A stretch of DNA of 64,000 nt from VAYN01 sp963702075 (GTDB taxonomy: Bacteria; Actinomycetota; Thermoleophilia; Solirubrobacterales; 70-9): contig OY969703.1 in assembly GCA_963702075.1 (NCBI GenBank), forward strand, positions 868,001 to 932,000, written 5' to 3'. Below, piece after piece: positions 28,305 to 36,430 of this stretch. Position 1 is the stretch's first letter. Every line of letters starts with the position of its first letter. Both the position numbers and the translations under genes were made by a program. The notes under the pieces are model-generated. The model worked only from the letters and a program-made list of their open reading frames with translations. It made no database searches and was not told the DNA's origin.

Positions 28305-29068
28305 GCGCCGCGCAGATCCGCTTCGCGACGCTCTGGCGCCGCGAGTGCAACCGCTTCCTGAAGATCAAGAAGCAGACGATCGGCGCGCCGATGCTGGAAA
28401 CGTTCCTCTACATCACCGTCTTCGGAGCGGCGCTCGGCTCGCGGATCAAGCACCTGCACGGGATCGACTACGTCCTCTTCGTCATCCCCGGCCTGATCAT
28501 GATGGCCTTCTCGACCAACGCCTTCTCCAACAACAGCTCCTCGATCCTGCAGCAGAAGTTCCAGGGCGCGATCCAGGACCAGCTCTCCTCGCCCGCCTCG
28601 CCGGCCGAGCTGCTGCTCGCCTTCTCGCTCGGCGGTTTCATGCGCGGGCTGACGGTGGCGATCCTCACCTTCATCGTCTCGGTGATCCTCGTCGGCCTGC
28701 CGGTCGAACACGTCCTCGTGCTGATCCCCTCGCTGGCCCTGGTCGGCTTCTTCTTCTCTCAGCTCGGCGTCCTGATCGGCGTCCGCGCCGAACAGTTCGA
28801 CGACGTCGCCTTCGCCCAGACCTTCGTCCTGCAGCCGCTGATCTTCCTCGGCGGCGTCTTCTACTCCGCGGCGCTGCTGCCCCAGCCGTTCGAGACCCTG
28901 ACCCGCTTCGACCCGATCTTCTACATGATCAACCTGGTCCGCTACGGCTTCGTCGGCTTCACCGAAGTAAGCATCGCCCTCTCCCTGCTGGCCCTCACCG
29001 TCGCCACCGCCGCGCTCTTCCTCTTCAACCTCCGCCTCTTCAGCCGCGGCTACCGCCTCCGCGCCTAG
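28301..29068 (+). CDS. ABC-2 type exporter, permease
   Basis: 255 residues from GTG 28301 (GTGA overlap with the ATPase gene). Six transmembrane segments and the ABC-2 signature region (VLQPLIFLGGVFYSAALLP before the fifth or sixth helix). Works with the preceding ATPase as a dimeric exporter. It is followed at once by copy 2 of the 51-bp palindrome and then by the convergent amt gene. Confidence 0.9.
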   Translation: MSAAQIRFATLWRRECNRFLKIKKQTIGAPMLETFLYITVFGAALGSRIKHLHGIDYVLFVIPGLIMMAFSTNAFSNNSSSILQQKFQGAIQDQLSSPASPAELLLAFSLGGFMRGLTVAILTFIVSVILVGLPVEHVLVLIPSLALVGFFFSQLGVLIGVRAEQFDDVAFAQTFVLQPLIFLGGVFYSAALLPQPFETLTRFDPIFYMINLVRYGFVGFTEVSIALSLLALTVATAALFLFNLRLFSRGYRLRA

Positions 29069-29119
29069 CGAACTGCATCAACTTTTCTATCCAGCAGGTG
29101 GAAAAGTTGATGCAGTTCG
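29069..29119. repeat. 51-bp palindromic repeat, copy 2
   Basis: Left arm 29069-29087, 13-base loop TATCCAGCAGGTG, right arm 29101-29119, arms identical to the other copies. It starts at the base after the permease stop codon and lies 16 bases from the end of the convergent amt gene. The loop is identical to copy 4. Confidence 0.85.
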
Positions 29120-29135
29120 GAATCGCCCCCTGCGC

Positions 29136-30422
29136 CTACCCGGGATCAGCCACGGGGACCGCGACTTTGCCGACGTCGTCTGGCAGGAGCAGGATCGCGC
29201 CCTCGCCGGTGACGTAGGCCTCCTCGCCGTGCTGGACCACGTCCATCCCGGTCGCCTCCTCGCGGTCGCTCGCCCGCAACGGCATCACCGCGCCGATCAG
29301 CTTCAGCAGGACGAAGGTCATCACGAACGCGTAGGTCGGCGCTGCCAGCGCCGCCAGCGCCTGGTCGCCCAACTGGGCGGCGTTGCCGTAGAAGAGCCCG
29401 TCGGAGACGCCGTTCCAGCTCGCCTGGGCGAAGAAGCCGATGAAGAGGATCCCGAAGAAGCCGGCCGTGCCGTGTGCGGCGAGGACGTCGAGGGTCTCGT
29501 CGACCCGGGTCCGCGTCCGCCAGACGATGATCCCGTAGCTCGGCAGCGCCGCCAGCGCTCCCAGCAGCATCGCCCAGCCGGGACTGACGTAGCCGCCCGC
29601 CGGAGTGATCGCGACGCAGCCGACGACGATCGCCGTGGCGGCGCCGATCGCGGTCACTTTGCGGCCCCGGATCAGGTCCAGCGCGAACCAGACGACCAGC
29701 GTGCAGGCGGGACAGAGCAGCGTGTTGGTGAAGGCGAGCACGCTCGGGTGGCCGGTGCCGAAGCCGCTGCCGCCGTTGAAGCCGAACCAGCCGAACCACA
29801 GAAGGCCGGCGCCGAGCAGCACGTAGACGGCGTTGTGGGGGAGGAGCGCCTGCCGTCCCCACTCCTTGCGCGCGCCGACGACCAGCGCCGCCGCCAGGGC
29901 CGAGAAGCCCGAGCCCATCTCGACCGGGACGCCGCCGGCGAAGTCGAGGGTCCCGTTCGCCATCAGCCAGCCGCCGCCGAAGGCCCAGTGCGCGAGCACC
30001 GCGTAGACCAGCACCGACCACAGCGCCGCGAAGACGAGGAACGGGCCGAACCGCATCCGCTCGACCACGGCGCCGGAGATCAGCGCCACGGTGATGATGC
30101 AGAAGGTCGCCTGGAAGGCGAAGAAGACGAGCTCGGGAATCGTCCCGCCCTGGCGCGGCGCGAAGTCGACGCCGCTGAGGAAGGCGTTGCCGAGGCCGCC
30201 GATCAGCCCGCCGTCGCCGTCGAAGGCGAGCGAGTAGCCGACCGCGGCCCAGGTCACCGTCGCGACCGCGATCGCGGCGACGCTCATCATGAAGGTGTTG
30301 AGCGTGTTCTTCGAGCGCACCAGGCCGGCGTAGAAGAGCCCCAGCGCCGGCGTCATCATCAGCACCAGCGCGGTGGCGACCAGCATCCAGGCGGTATCGC
30401 CGGTGTCGATCGCGGGGCTCAT
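29136..30422 (-). CDS. amt: Ammonium transporter
   Basis: 428 residues with eleven hydrophobic segments. Amt signatures: ALVLMMTPALGLFYAGLVRSK near the N-terminus, WLMANGTLDFAGGVPVEMGS with the periplasmic/pore Asp region, and HGTAGFFGILF carrying the second pore His. It conducts ammonium into the cell and is gated by the P-II protein encoded just upstream; the two reading frames overlap by 4 bases. Confidence 0.95.
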   Translation of the reverse strand: MSPAIDTGDTAWMLVATALVLMMTPALGLFYAGLVRSKNTLNTFMMSVAAIAVATVTWAAVGYSLAFDGDGGLIGGLGNAFLSGVDFAPRQGGTIPELVFFAFQATFCIITVALISGAVVERMRFGPFLVFAALWSVLVYAVLAHWAFGGGWLMANGTLDFAGGVPVEMGSGFSALAAALVVGARKEWGRQALLPHNAVYVLLGAGLLWFGWFGFNGGSGFGTGHPSVLAFTNTLLCPACTLVVWFALDLIRGRKVTAIGAATAIVVGCVAITPAGGYVSPGWAMLLGALAALPSYGIIVWRTRTRVDETLDVLAAHGTAGFFGILFIGFFAQASWNGVSDGLFYGNAAQLGDQALAALAAPTYAFVMTFVLLKLIGAVMPLRASDREEATGMDVVQHGEEAYVTGEGAILLLPDDVGKVAVPVADPG

Positions 30423-30772
30423 CGGTTCACCGGCGTCACGGCGCCCTCGTCGCTGTCGCCGGTGCGGATCCGCACCGCCTGATCGAGCGGGACGACGAAG
30501 ATCTTCCCGTCGCCGACTTCGCCGGTGCGCCCGCCCTCGCAGATCGCCGCCACGGTCTGGTCAACGAAGTTGTCGGAGACGGCGACCTCGAACCGGACCT
30601 TCTCCGAGAGGCCCATCTGCACGGTCGTCCCGCGATAGGTCTCCACCCGCTCGACCTCGCCGCCGTGGCCCTGGACGCGGCTCATCGAAAAGCCACGGAC
30701 CTCGGCGCGGTGAAGCGCCTCCAGGACCTGGTTCGCCTGCTCGGGGCGAACGATCCCGATCACAAGTTTCAC
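30419..30772 (-). CDS. glnK: P-II family nitrogen regulatory protein
   Basis: 117 residues from GTG 30772 with AGGAAG 7 bases upstream. P-II core: MKLVIGIVRPEQANQVLEAL, a T-loop with the modifiable Tyr in ETYRGT, and the B-loop GGRTGEVGDGKIFV that binds ATP/ADP. The T-loop differs from the usual KGHxEIYRGAEY form (here GHGGEVERVETYRGTTVQ). Linked to amt by a 4-base overlap, it almost certainly blocks Amt when nitrogen is plentiful. Confidence 0.93.
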   Translation of the reverse strand: MKLVIGIVRPEQANQVLEALHRAEVRGFSMSRVQGHGGEVERVETYRGTTVQMGLSEKVRFEVAVSDNFVDQTVAAICEGGRTGEVGDGKIFVVPLDQAVRIRTGDSDEGAVTPVNR

Positions 30773-30875
30773 TTCTCTTCCTCTCCCTAGACGCCGCCTG
30801 CGGGCGCGAGCCTATCGGGATGGCAAGTGACCTTGCGCGGTCAGCAGCTCGCGAGTGCCGGTGGCCGCCCCTCCC

Positions 30876-30881
30876 TACAAT
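30876..30881 (+). promoter_or_regulatory. -10 hexamer TACAAT of the penicillin-binding protein gene
   Basis: TACAAT is followed by 9 bases and ATG 30891, without a ribosome-binding site. It is consistent with leaderless transcription; the 118-base divergent gap to glnK holds nothing else I can identify. Confidence 0.42.
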
Positions 30882-30890
30882 CCGCAGCGA

Positions 30891-33011
30891 ATGTCCTCGC
30901 GGCTCCGCAGGCGGCGACGTAAGCCGCACCACCCCCTCTGGCACAAGATCGCGATCCCCCTGGGGGTCTTCCTTGCGCTGATGCTGGTGGCTGGCGGCAT
31001 CGCCGTCGCATGGGCGATCAACGTCTACAACTCGGCCCCGCCGCTTTCCAGCCTGAAGCCGGTGCAGAAGGGCCGCTCCTCGGCGATCTATGCCGCCGAC
31101 GGCAGCCTGATCGGCTTCGTCCGCTCGGAAAACGTTCGCCAGCCGGTGCGGGCGCAGGTCCTCCCGGAAGCGTTGAAAAACGCGACGGTCGCGATCGAGG
31201 ACAAGGGCTTCTGGCAGCACGGCGCACTCGATCCGCAGGGGATCGCCCGCGCCGCGGTCAAGGACATCGAGGCCGGTGGCAAGCCGGTCCAGGGAGCCTC
31301 GACGATCACCCAGCAGCTGGTCCGCAACCTCTACATCCAGAACCCGCAGGACACGCTCGAACGGAAGATCAAGGAAGCGGCGCTTGCCAACGAACTCTTC
31401 GACAAACACACCCGCTCTTGGATCCTCACCCAGTATCTGAACACGGCGCCGTACGGGACGGTGGAAGGGCAGACCGCGGTGGGTGCGGAGGCGGCCGCGC
31501 AGACCTACTTCAGCAAGCCTGTGAAGGACCTCAACCTGACCGAGGCGGCGCTGCTCGCCGGCCTGCCGCAGGCGCCTTCGGAATACAACCCCTTCCTCGA
31601 CCCGAAGGCGGCGCTGAAGCGACGCAACGAGGTGCTGACCGTGATGCACGAACAGGGGTACATCACCGGCGATGAATACAAAACCGCCCGCTCGCACGGT
31701 CTCGGCCTCGAACCCGGCGACAAGTACCAGGTGATCAAGGACCCGTTCCTCTTCGACCTGGTCCAGAACGAACTGATCGAAAAGTACGGGATCAACACCG
31801 TCCGCAAAGGTGGTTTGAAGGCGTACACGACGATCGACCCCGACCTGCAACAGAAGGCTGAAGAAGCGGTCGACGGCTCCTGCTACGTCTGCTACTCCGG
31901 AGGCGGGCCGGCGGCAGGCCTCGCCTCGGTCAATCCCGACACCGGCGCGATCGTCGCCCTCGCCTCGACCGAAGGCGAAGAATCCGAAAGCGAATTCAAC
32001 TACGCCTGGCAGGCGCACCGCCAGCCCGGATCGTCGTTCAAGACCTTCGTGCTGACGACCGCGGTGAAGGAGGGGATCGACCCCGCGTCTACCTACTACA
32101 ACGGCACCTCGCCGATGACCCTCGAAATCCCCGGCGGCGGTACCTGGACGGTCAACAACGCAGAGCCCGGCGGCGGCACGATGTCGCTCGAAGCCGCCAC
32201 CTGGGACTCCGTCAACGTCATCTTCGCCCAGCTCGACCTCGACGTCGGCCCCGAAAGCGTGACCGAAACCGCGCACGAAATGGGAATCGAATCGCCGCTG
32301 GAATCGGTGCCGGCGGAGGCAATCGGCGGTCTCGCGGTCGGGGTCACGCCGCTTGAAATGGCTGACGCTTACGCGACGCTCGCCGACGGCGGCATCCACC
32401 ACGATGCCACCGCCGTCAGCCGGGTCGAATTCCCCAACGGCAAGGTCGACAACTTCGAGAAGGACAACGGCGAACGGGTCCTCACCGAGGGCCAAGCTTG
32501 GGAGGTGACGCGGATCCTCGAGGGCGTGATCACCCAGGGCACCGGCGCCGGCTATACCTACATGGGTTGCAGCTCGGAGGCGGGCAAGACTGGAACCTCG
32601 GAGGGGCTCTCCGATGCTTGGTTCGTCGGCTTCACCCCCAAGTTCTCCACTGCCGTCTGGGTCGGCCACCCGACCTCGCGTGAATACACCGGCTTCGGCG
32701 GTCCCACCGCCGGCCCGATCTGGCAGTCCTACATGTCCTCCGCCCAGGAAGGCGACTGCCCCGAATTCGAACAGGCGACCGAACCCGAACTGGAAGGCCT
32801 CGACAGCGGCCACACCTCTGGCTCGGGCTACGAAAGCGGCGAAGAAGAAAGCTACGAATCCGGCGAAGAAGAAGAAAGCGAAGAAAAGCCGGATAAGGAA
32901 AAGCCCGAAGGCGAAGAAGCCGCCGAAGAAGAAGCCCCGGCCGCCGAACCCGAGCCGGAACCAACCCCGGCACCCTCGCCGCCCGCCGGCGGCGGCATCA
33001 GCCCCGGCTGA
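30891..33011 (+). CDS. Bifunctional class A penicillin-binding protein (transglycosylase/transpeptidase)
   Basis: 706 residues from ATG 30891. A basic cytoplasmic N-terminus and one membrane anchor (IPLGVFLALMLVAGGIAVAW) precede the GT51 transglycosylase (ATVAIEDKGFWQHGALD with the catalytic Glu, GASTITQQLVRNLY) and the transpeptidase with PGSSFKTF (SxxK), WDSVNVI (SxN) and AGKTGTSEG (KTG). The C-terminus is a long Glu/Ser/Pro-rich acidic tail. It builds and crosslinks peptidoglycan outside the membrane. Glu is mostly GAA, entirely so in the tail. Confidence 0.95.
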   Translation: MSSRLRRRRRKPHHPLWHKIAIPLGVFLALMLVAGGIAVAWAINVYNSAPPLSSLKPVQKGRSSAIYAADGSLIGFVRSENVRQPVRAQVLPEALKNATVAIEDKGFWQHGALDPQGIARAAVKDIEAGGKPVQGASTITQQLVRNLYIQNPQDTLERKIKEAALANELFDKHTRSWILTQYLNTAPYGTVEGQTAVGAEAAAQTYFSKPVKDLNLTEAALLAGLPQAPSEYNPFLDPKAALKRRNEVLTVMHEQGYITGDEYKTARSHGLGLEPGDKYQVIKDPFLFDLVQNELIEKYGINTVRKGGLKAYTTIDPDLQQKAEEAVDGSCYVCYSGGGPAAGLASVNPDTGAIVALASTEGEESESEFNYAWQAHRQPGSSFKTFVLTTAVKEGIDPASTYYNGTSPMTLEIPGGGTWTVNNAEPGGGTMSLEAATWDSVNVIFAQLDLDVGPESVTETAHEMGIESPLESVPAEAIGGLAVGVTPLEMADAYATLADGGIHHDATAVSRVEFPNGKVDNFEKDNGERVLTEGQAWEVTRILEGVITQGTGAGYTYMGCSSEAGKTGTSEGLSDAWFVGFTPKFSTAVWVGHPTSREYTGFGGPTAGPIWQSYMSSAQEGDCPEFEQATEPELEGLDSGHTSGSGYESGEEESYESGEEEESEEKPDKEKPEGEEAAEEEAPAAEPEPEPTPAPSPPAGGGISPG

Positions 33012-33012
33012 G

Positions 33013-33045
33013 CTACTCCCCGATCAGCTCGAAGCGGTACCCGTG
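33013..33045 (-). pseudogene. Remnant of a glyoxalase-like gene 3' end (left direct-repeat copy)
   Basis: The bases 33013-33032 are identical to 33612-33631, the 3' end of the intact VOC gene, and the next 12 bases match in 9 positions. On the minus strand they still read GYRFELIGE followed by a stop, against GYRIELIGE in the intact gene. The segment has no upstream coding region and looks like a duplicated end left by an insertion or recombination. Confidence 0.7.
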
Positions 33046-33047
33046 TG

Positions 33048-33368
33048 TCAGTCGGCGATCTGACGCTTGAACACCCAGCTTTTTCTCACCGGGGTTCCGA
33101 CATTCGGCCAGCCATATTGCTTATTGAGGACAACGCTGTCCAGCACGGTGACGGAGATCAACTCCCACCCCTGAGCGCCTAGCTCGTTCTCCAGCTCGAT
33201 GATCGACGTGGTGTCTTCGCTCGAGTCCTCGGAGGTCCAGCCCAATCGTTCCTCGCTCGTCCCGTCGGGCCAGCAGATCGAATAGACCTGCTTCCATTTG
33301 GGCTTCTCGCCTTGCTTCTGCTCGGTCGAGTAGATCCAGGTGATGCTCGCGTATTCCCAGCACGTCAT
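33048..33368 (-). CDS. Small hypothetical protein, DUF4177-like
   Basis: 106 residues from ATG 33368, which overlaps the stop of the preceding small gene by 4 bases (ATGA). It begins MTCWEYASITWIYS and contains LENELGAQGWELISVTVLD, the tell-tale stretch of DUF4177-like proteins, which otherwise have no known function. Base composition is less GC-rich than the neighbours. It lies within the islet bounded by 20-bp direct repeats. Confidence 0.62.
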   Translation of the reverse strand: MTCWEYASITWIYSTEQKQGEKPKWKQVYSICWPDGTSEERLGWTSEDSSEDTTSIIELENELGAQGWELISVTVLDSVVLNKQYGWPNVGTPVRKSWVFKRQIAD

Positions 33369-33553
33369 TTCCGTAGAAGCAGGAGGTGGTCGCGTCGTCT
33401 CCTCGTTGCCAATTCGAAGAGGGCTCGTTCCTCTTCTTCGACATGAAACCGTTCCTCGTGCATCAGGTGAACGGCGCCTGGATGGGGACCACCCGGGAAG
33501 ATTTCCATCGTCGGGTCCCAGCGTTGCGGGCCTGGGTCGAAGAGACCGGGCAT
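33365..33553 (-). CDS. Small hypothetical protein in the direct-repeat islet
   Basis: 62 residues from ATG 33553, ending VEEEERALFELATRRRRDHLL. No family recognised. Support comes from context: TAGACT lies 7 bases before the ATG like other leaderless starts here, and its stop overlaps the start of the next gene as ATGA, which indicates a two-gene operon. It could still be spurious. Confidence 0.45.
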   Translation of the reverse strand: MPGLFDPGPQRWDPTMEIFPGGPHPGAVHLMHEERFHVEEEERALFELATRRRRDHLLLLRK

Positions 33554-33560
33554 GCGGCCG

Positions 33561-33566
33561 AGTCTA
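33561..33566 (-). promoter_or_regulatory. -10-like hexamer TAGACT of the islet operon
   Basis: Minus-strand TAGACT, 7 bases, ATG 33553. It lies inside the segment between the direct repeats, so the islet would carry its own promoter. Confidence 0.35.
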
Positions 33567-33611
33567 GTCCGTGGCCTTTGAAGTCTGAGGGCCCCGCTAG
33601 CCGTTGTTGTC

Positions 33612-33631
33612 CTACTCCCCGATCAGCTCGA
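33612..33631. repeat. 20-bp direct repeat, right copy (left copy 33013-33032)
   Basis: CTACTCCCCGATCAGCTCGA is present identically at 33013-33032 and 33612-33631, 599 bases apart, bracketing two small hypothetical genes. The right copy is the 3' end of the intact VOC gene. It resembles the duplicated target end left when a small element enters at the 3' end of a gene. Confidence 0.75.
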
Positions 33632-33992
33632 TCCGGTAGCCGTCGGGGTCGCGGACGAAGCAGATGCGGTGGCCCTCGGTGCGGCCGCCGGGACGGTACG
33701 GAGGCTTTTCGGGCTCGACGTCCAGCTCGGCAAGTTGGGTGAGGGTGTCGTCGAGGTTGCCGTCGACGAGAAGGGCGATGTGGTTGTAGCCGGTGCCGTG
33801 CTCGTAGCCGGTGACGCCGTGGTTGTAGGTGAGCTCGAGGCGGGGGTCTTCGCCGGGAAGCGCCATGAAGACGTTGATCGCCTCCTCGCCGATCGGCATC
33901 CGCCGCACCTCCTCGAAGCCGAGCTTTTCGTAGAAGGCGACCGAGCGGTCGATCTCGCCGATCCGGTAGCAGGTGTGGAGGAAGCTGGTCAC
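33612..33992 (-). CDS. VOC-family glyoxalase-like metalloprotein (lactoylglutathione-lyase type)
   Basis: 126 residues from GTG 33992 (TSFLHTCYRIGEIDRSVAFY), the size of a two-module glyoxalase I. Metal ligands are in the expected places: His of FLHTCYR, Glu of RLELTYNHG, His of YNHIALLVD and Glu of YRIELIGE. It would act on a hemithioacetal such as that of methylglyoxal, or belong to another VOC activity. Its 3' end is the right copy of the direct repeat. Confidence 0.85.
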   Translation of the reverse strand: MTSFLHTCYRIGEIDRSVAFYEKLGFEEVRRMPIGEEAINVFMALPGEDPRLELTYNHGVTGYEHGTGYNHIALLVDGNLDDTLTQLAELDVEPEKPPYRPGGRTEGHRICFVRDPDGYRIELIGE

Positions 33993-34128
33993 GAAATCCG
34001 GGTAAAGCGTATCGGGGTTACAAAGACGCAAAAATTCAGTAAAGGCGGGAGGGCGTCTTCATCTCCCCTTGAAGGTGACCACCACTCGTATTACCGTCCA
34101 GCACTCGGCATCTCTGGGGGGTGCCGCG

Positions 34129-34146
34129 ATGGATCAACCTCAATGA
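34129..34146 (+). CDS. Possible 5-codon leader ORF upstream of the cupredoxin
   Basis: ATG 34129 follows GGGGGG at a suitable distance and reads MDQPQ then TGA; the TGA overlaps ATG 34143 of the cupredoxin gene as ATGA. The cupredoxin start has no ribosome-binding site of its own, so translation could be coupled through this mini-ORF. Very short, hence tentative. Confidence 0.3.
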   Translation: MDQPQ

Positions 34147-34772
34147 GAGAAAGGCACGCTTTGCATAGCAAGCTTTCACGCCGCGCCCGCCTGCGGGTCC
34201 TGACCTTGGCGGTCCCGGCGGCCGCCCTCGCCGTCGTCTTTGGCACCTCGAGCCTGGCCGGCGCCGCCGAAGCGCCCATCGCCCCGGCTCCGACCGGCAC
34301 CAAGGACGTGATCACCATGTCGCTGGAAAAAGGCAAGCTGAAGTTCGTCGCTCCGGAAACGGTCACCGTCGGCGACCAGCTCGAAATCGTCAACAAGACG
34401 AACCCGAAACAGGTTGGCCCGCATACCTTCTCGCTGGTCACCAAGGGCTCGATCCCGAAGACCAAAAAGGCGATGGGCACCTGCTTCACGCCGAAAAAGA
34501 TCTGCTTCGCGATCGCCCAGTGGCACGGGTTCAACCCGAAATCGGAAAAGATCACGAAGAACCCGGCGAAGGCTGGCCCGGCGGGCTGGAGCACGATGGG
34601 CACCGCCACCGGCGCCAAGGGCGACTCTTGGTTCAGTGGTGAAACGAAGGGCGGCCACTTCTCGCAGGAAGTGACGGCTACGGCCGGCACCACCCTGTAC
34701 TTCATGTGCGCCATCCACCCGTTCATGCACGGCCAGATCAAGGTCGTGGCGCCGGTCGTCCCGACCGCCTAG
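34143..34772 (+). CDS. Secreted cupredoxin-like copper protein
   Basis: 209 residues from ATG 34143. A signal peptide ends GAAEA; the mature domain starts APIAPAPTGTKD. Copper-ligand-like residues: His in VGPHTFSLV and Cys, His and Met in YFMCAIHPFMHGQI, the plastocyanin pattern. A 50-residue insertion rich in Lys/Pro sits between them. It lies directly upstream and in the same frame as the multicopper oxidase, so it may donate electrons or copper to it. Glu is GAA almost throughout. Confidence 0.8.
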   Translation: MRERHALHSKLSRRARLRVLTLAVPAAALAVVFGTSSLAGAAEAPIAPAPTGTKDVITMSLEKGKLKFVAPETVTVGDQLEIVNKTNPKQVGPHTFSLVTKGSIPKTKKAMGTCFTPKKICFAIAQWHGFNPKSEKITKNPAKAGPAGWSTMGTATGAKGDSWFSGETKGGHFSQEVTATAGTTLYFMCAIHPFMHGQIKVVAPVVPTA

Positions 34773-34892
34773 GTCACGCCGACGGCTGGACAGTTTTCAG
34801 GCCCGCACCGCCTCGGGCGCCGAGCTTTCCTCGGCGCCCTTGGCGGCGGCGCGCTCGCCGTCCTCCTGCCCCTGCGGGACAGGAGCGGCGGC
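34773..34892 (+). other. In-frame twin-arginine signal coding stretch with no standard start codon
   Basis: From the base after the cupredoxin TAG, this stretch reads in the multicopper oxidase frame: GRRAFLGALGGGALAVLLPL (34815-34874) is an evident Tat signal. There is no ATG, GTG or TTG between the TAG and TTG 34893. Two ACG codons (34776, 34782) are the only near-cognate options before the RR motif apart from CTC-type codons. The true start is unresolved. Confidence 0.55.
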
Positions 34893-36377
34893 TTGCTGCC
34901 GTTCTCGACCGAGCCGCCGCCGGCGCTCGCCGCGGTCCCCTTCCGCGAGCCGCTGCCGATCCCACCCGTCCTCGACGGCGATCACATCCAGATCCCGATC
35001 CGTGAGGCTGAGCAGCAGATCCTCCCCGGCCGCAAGACCCGCCTCTGGACCTTCGGCGACAGCTTCCCCGGCCCGACGATCCGCCGCCGCGCCGGCCACC
35101 GCACCCGCGTCACCTTCCACCACGAGCTGCCGGAGAAGGCGGGGGAGCTCTCGATCCACCTCCACGGTGGCCACAACCGCACCCAGTTCGACGGCTACCC
35201 CGGCGGCCTGACCAAGAGCCAGCCGGTCTCCTACTACTGCCAGATCCCGCGTGGCCTCTCGCCGCGCCAGTCCGGCAACGAGCTCCTGCTCGAGCCCGGG
35301 GGGCGGAAAACCTACGTCTACGACCTGATGGAGGACGGCCATCCCGAACGCGCCGCCTTCCAGTGGTACCACGACCATCGCCTCGACCGCACCGCTTCCC
35401 ATAGCTGGAAGGGCCTCGCCGGGATGTGGATCGTCGACGACGGCTTCGACGACTCGCTGCCGCTGCCGCGCGGCGAGCGCGACCTGCCGCTGATGATCGG
35501 CGACCGCAGCTTCGATCACCACAACCAGCTCACCGACCCCTTCACCAACCGCCGCCCGCCCGACGACGGCATCCTCGGCGAGTGCATCCTCGTCAACGGC
35601 GCCTTCATGCCCCACCACTCGGTCGGCCCGTGTCGCTACCGGCTGCGCATCCTCAACGTCTCCAGCTTCCGCAGCTACAACCTGCACCTCTCCAACGGCG
35701 CCTCGATGATTCAGATCGCCAGCGAGAGCGGCCTGATCCCGAAGCCGATCCGCCGCCGCGAAATCCTCCTCGGTCCGGCCGAGCGGGTCGAGGTGATCGT
35801 TGACTTCGCCGGCCACGCGGGCGAGACGGTCGAGCTGCGCAGCAGCAAGCGCCACCCCGGCCGCAACCCCGAAGGCGCCCGCACCTACGGTGGCGCCCTG
35901 ATGCAGTTCCGGGTCAGCACCATCCGCGTTACCGACCAGGCCCGCGTGCCCCGCCAGCTGCGGCCCCTGCCGGAGTGGACCCAGAAGGCCAAGCGCCGGC
36001 CGGACCATCGCTGGGAGATCACGATCGCCGGCTTCTTCAAAACGACCTGGCGGATCAACGGCCGCACCTTCAATCCCGCCTACGTGGAGACGAAGCCGCG
36101 CCTCGGCACGACCGAGACCTGGGAGTTCGTCAACAAGACCAACGTCGCCCACGTCATGCACCTCCACCACACCGACTGGTACCTGCTCGAGCGCAACGGC
36201 GAAAAACCGCCGCCGTGGGAAGACTGCCTCAAGGAGACCTTCTTCCTCTTCCCGAACGAAAAGATCCTCGTCGCCGGCCACTTCTCCGACTACACCGGCA
36301 AGTTCGTCGTCCACTGCCACATGCTCGACCACGAGGACCACGGCCTGATGAGCCAGTTCCAGGTGATTCGTGCCTGA
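34893..36377 (+). CDS. Multicopper oxidase (three cupredoxin domains)
   Basis: 494 residues from TTG 34893, the first standard start, but the protein surely begins earlier (see the Tat stretch at 34773-34892). Copper-site motifs in order: SIHLHGGHN and FQWYHDHRLD in domain 1, VMHLHHTDWY in domain 3, and the terminal HCHMLDHEDHGLM carrying the type 1 and type 3 ligands. It would oxidise phenols or metals or act in copper handling, using O2, outside the membrane. Unlike its Sec-exported neighbours, Glu is GAG, fitting a protein folded in the cytoplasm and exported by Tat. Confidence 0.88.
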   Translation: MLPFSTEPPPALAAVPFREPLPIPPVLDGDHIQIPIREAEQQILPGRKTRLWTFGDSFPGPTIRRRAGHRTRVTFHHELPEKAGELSIHLHGGHNRTQFDGYPGGLTKSQPVSYYCQIPRGLSPRQSGNELLLEPGGRKTYVYDLMEDGHPERAAFQWYHDHRLDRTASHSWKGLAGMWIVDDGFDDSLPLPRGERDLPLMIGDRSFDHHNQLTDPFTNRRPPDDGILGECILVNGAFMPHHSVGPCRYRLRILNVSSFRSYNLHLSNGASMIQIASESGLIPKPIRRREILLGPAERVEVIVDFAGHAGETVELRSSKRHPGRNPEGARTYGGALMQFRVSTIRVTDQARVPRQLRPLPEWTQKAKRRPDHRWEITIAGFFKTTWRINGRTFNPAYVETKPRLGTTETWEFVNKTNVAHVMHLHHTDWYLLERNGEKPPPWEDCLKETFFLFPNEKILVAGHFSDYTGKFVVHCHMLDHEDHGLMSQFQVIRA

Positions 36378-36430
36378 CAAGGTGTCCAACGCGGTTTAAG
36401 AAAACTGCCGCGTTTGCCGATGCTGCCCGC

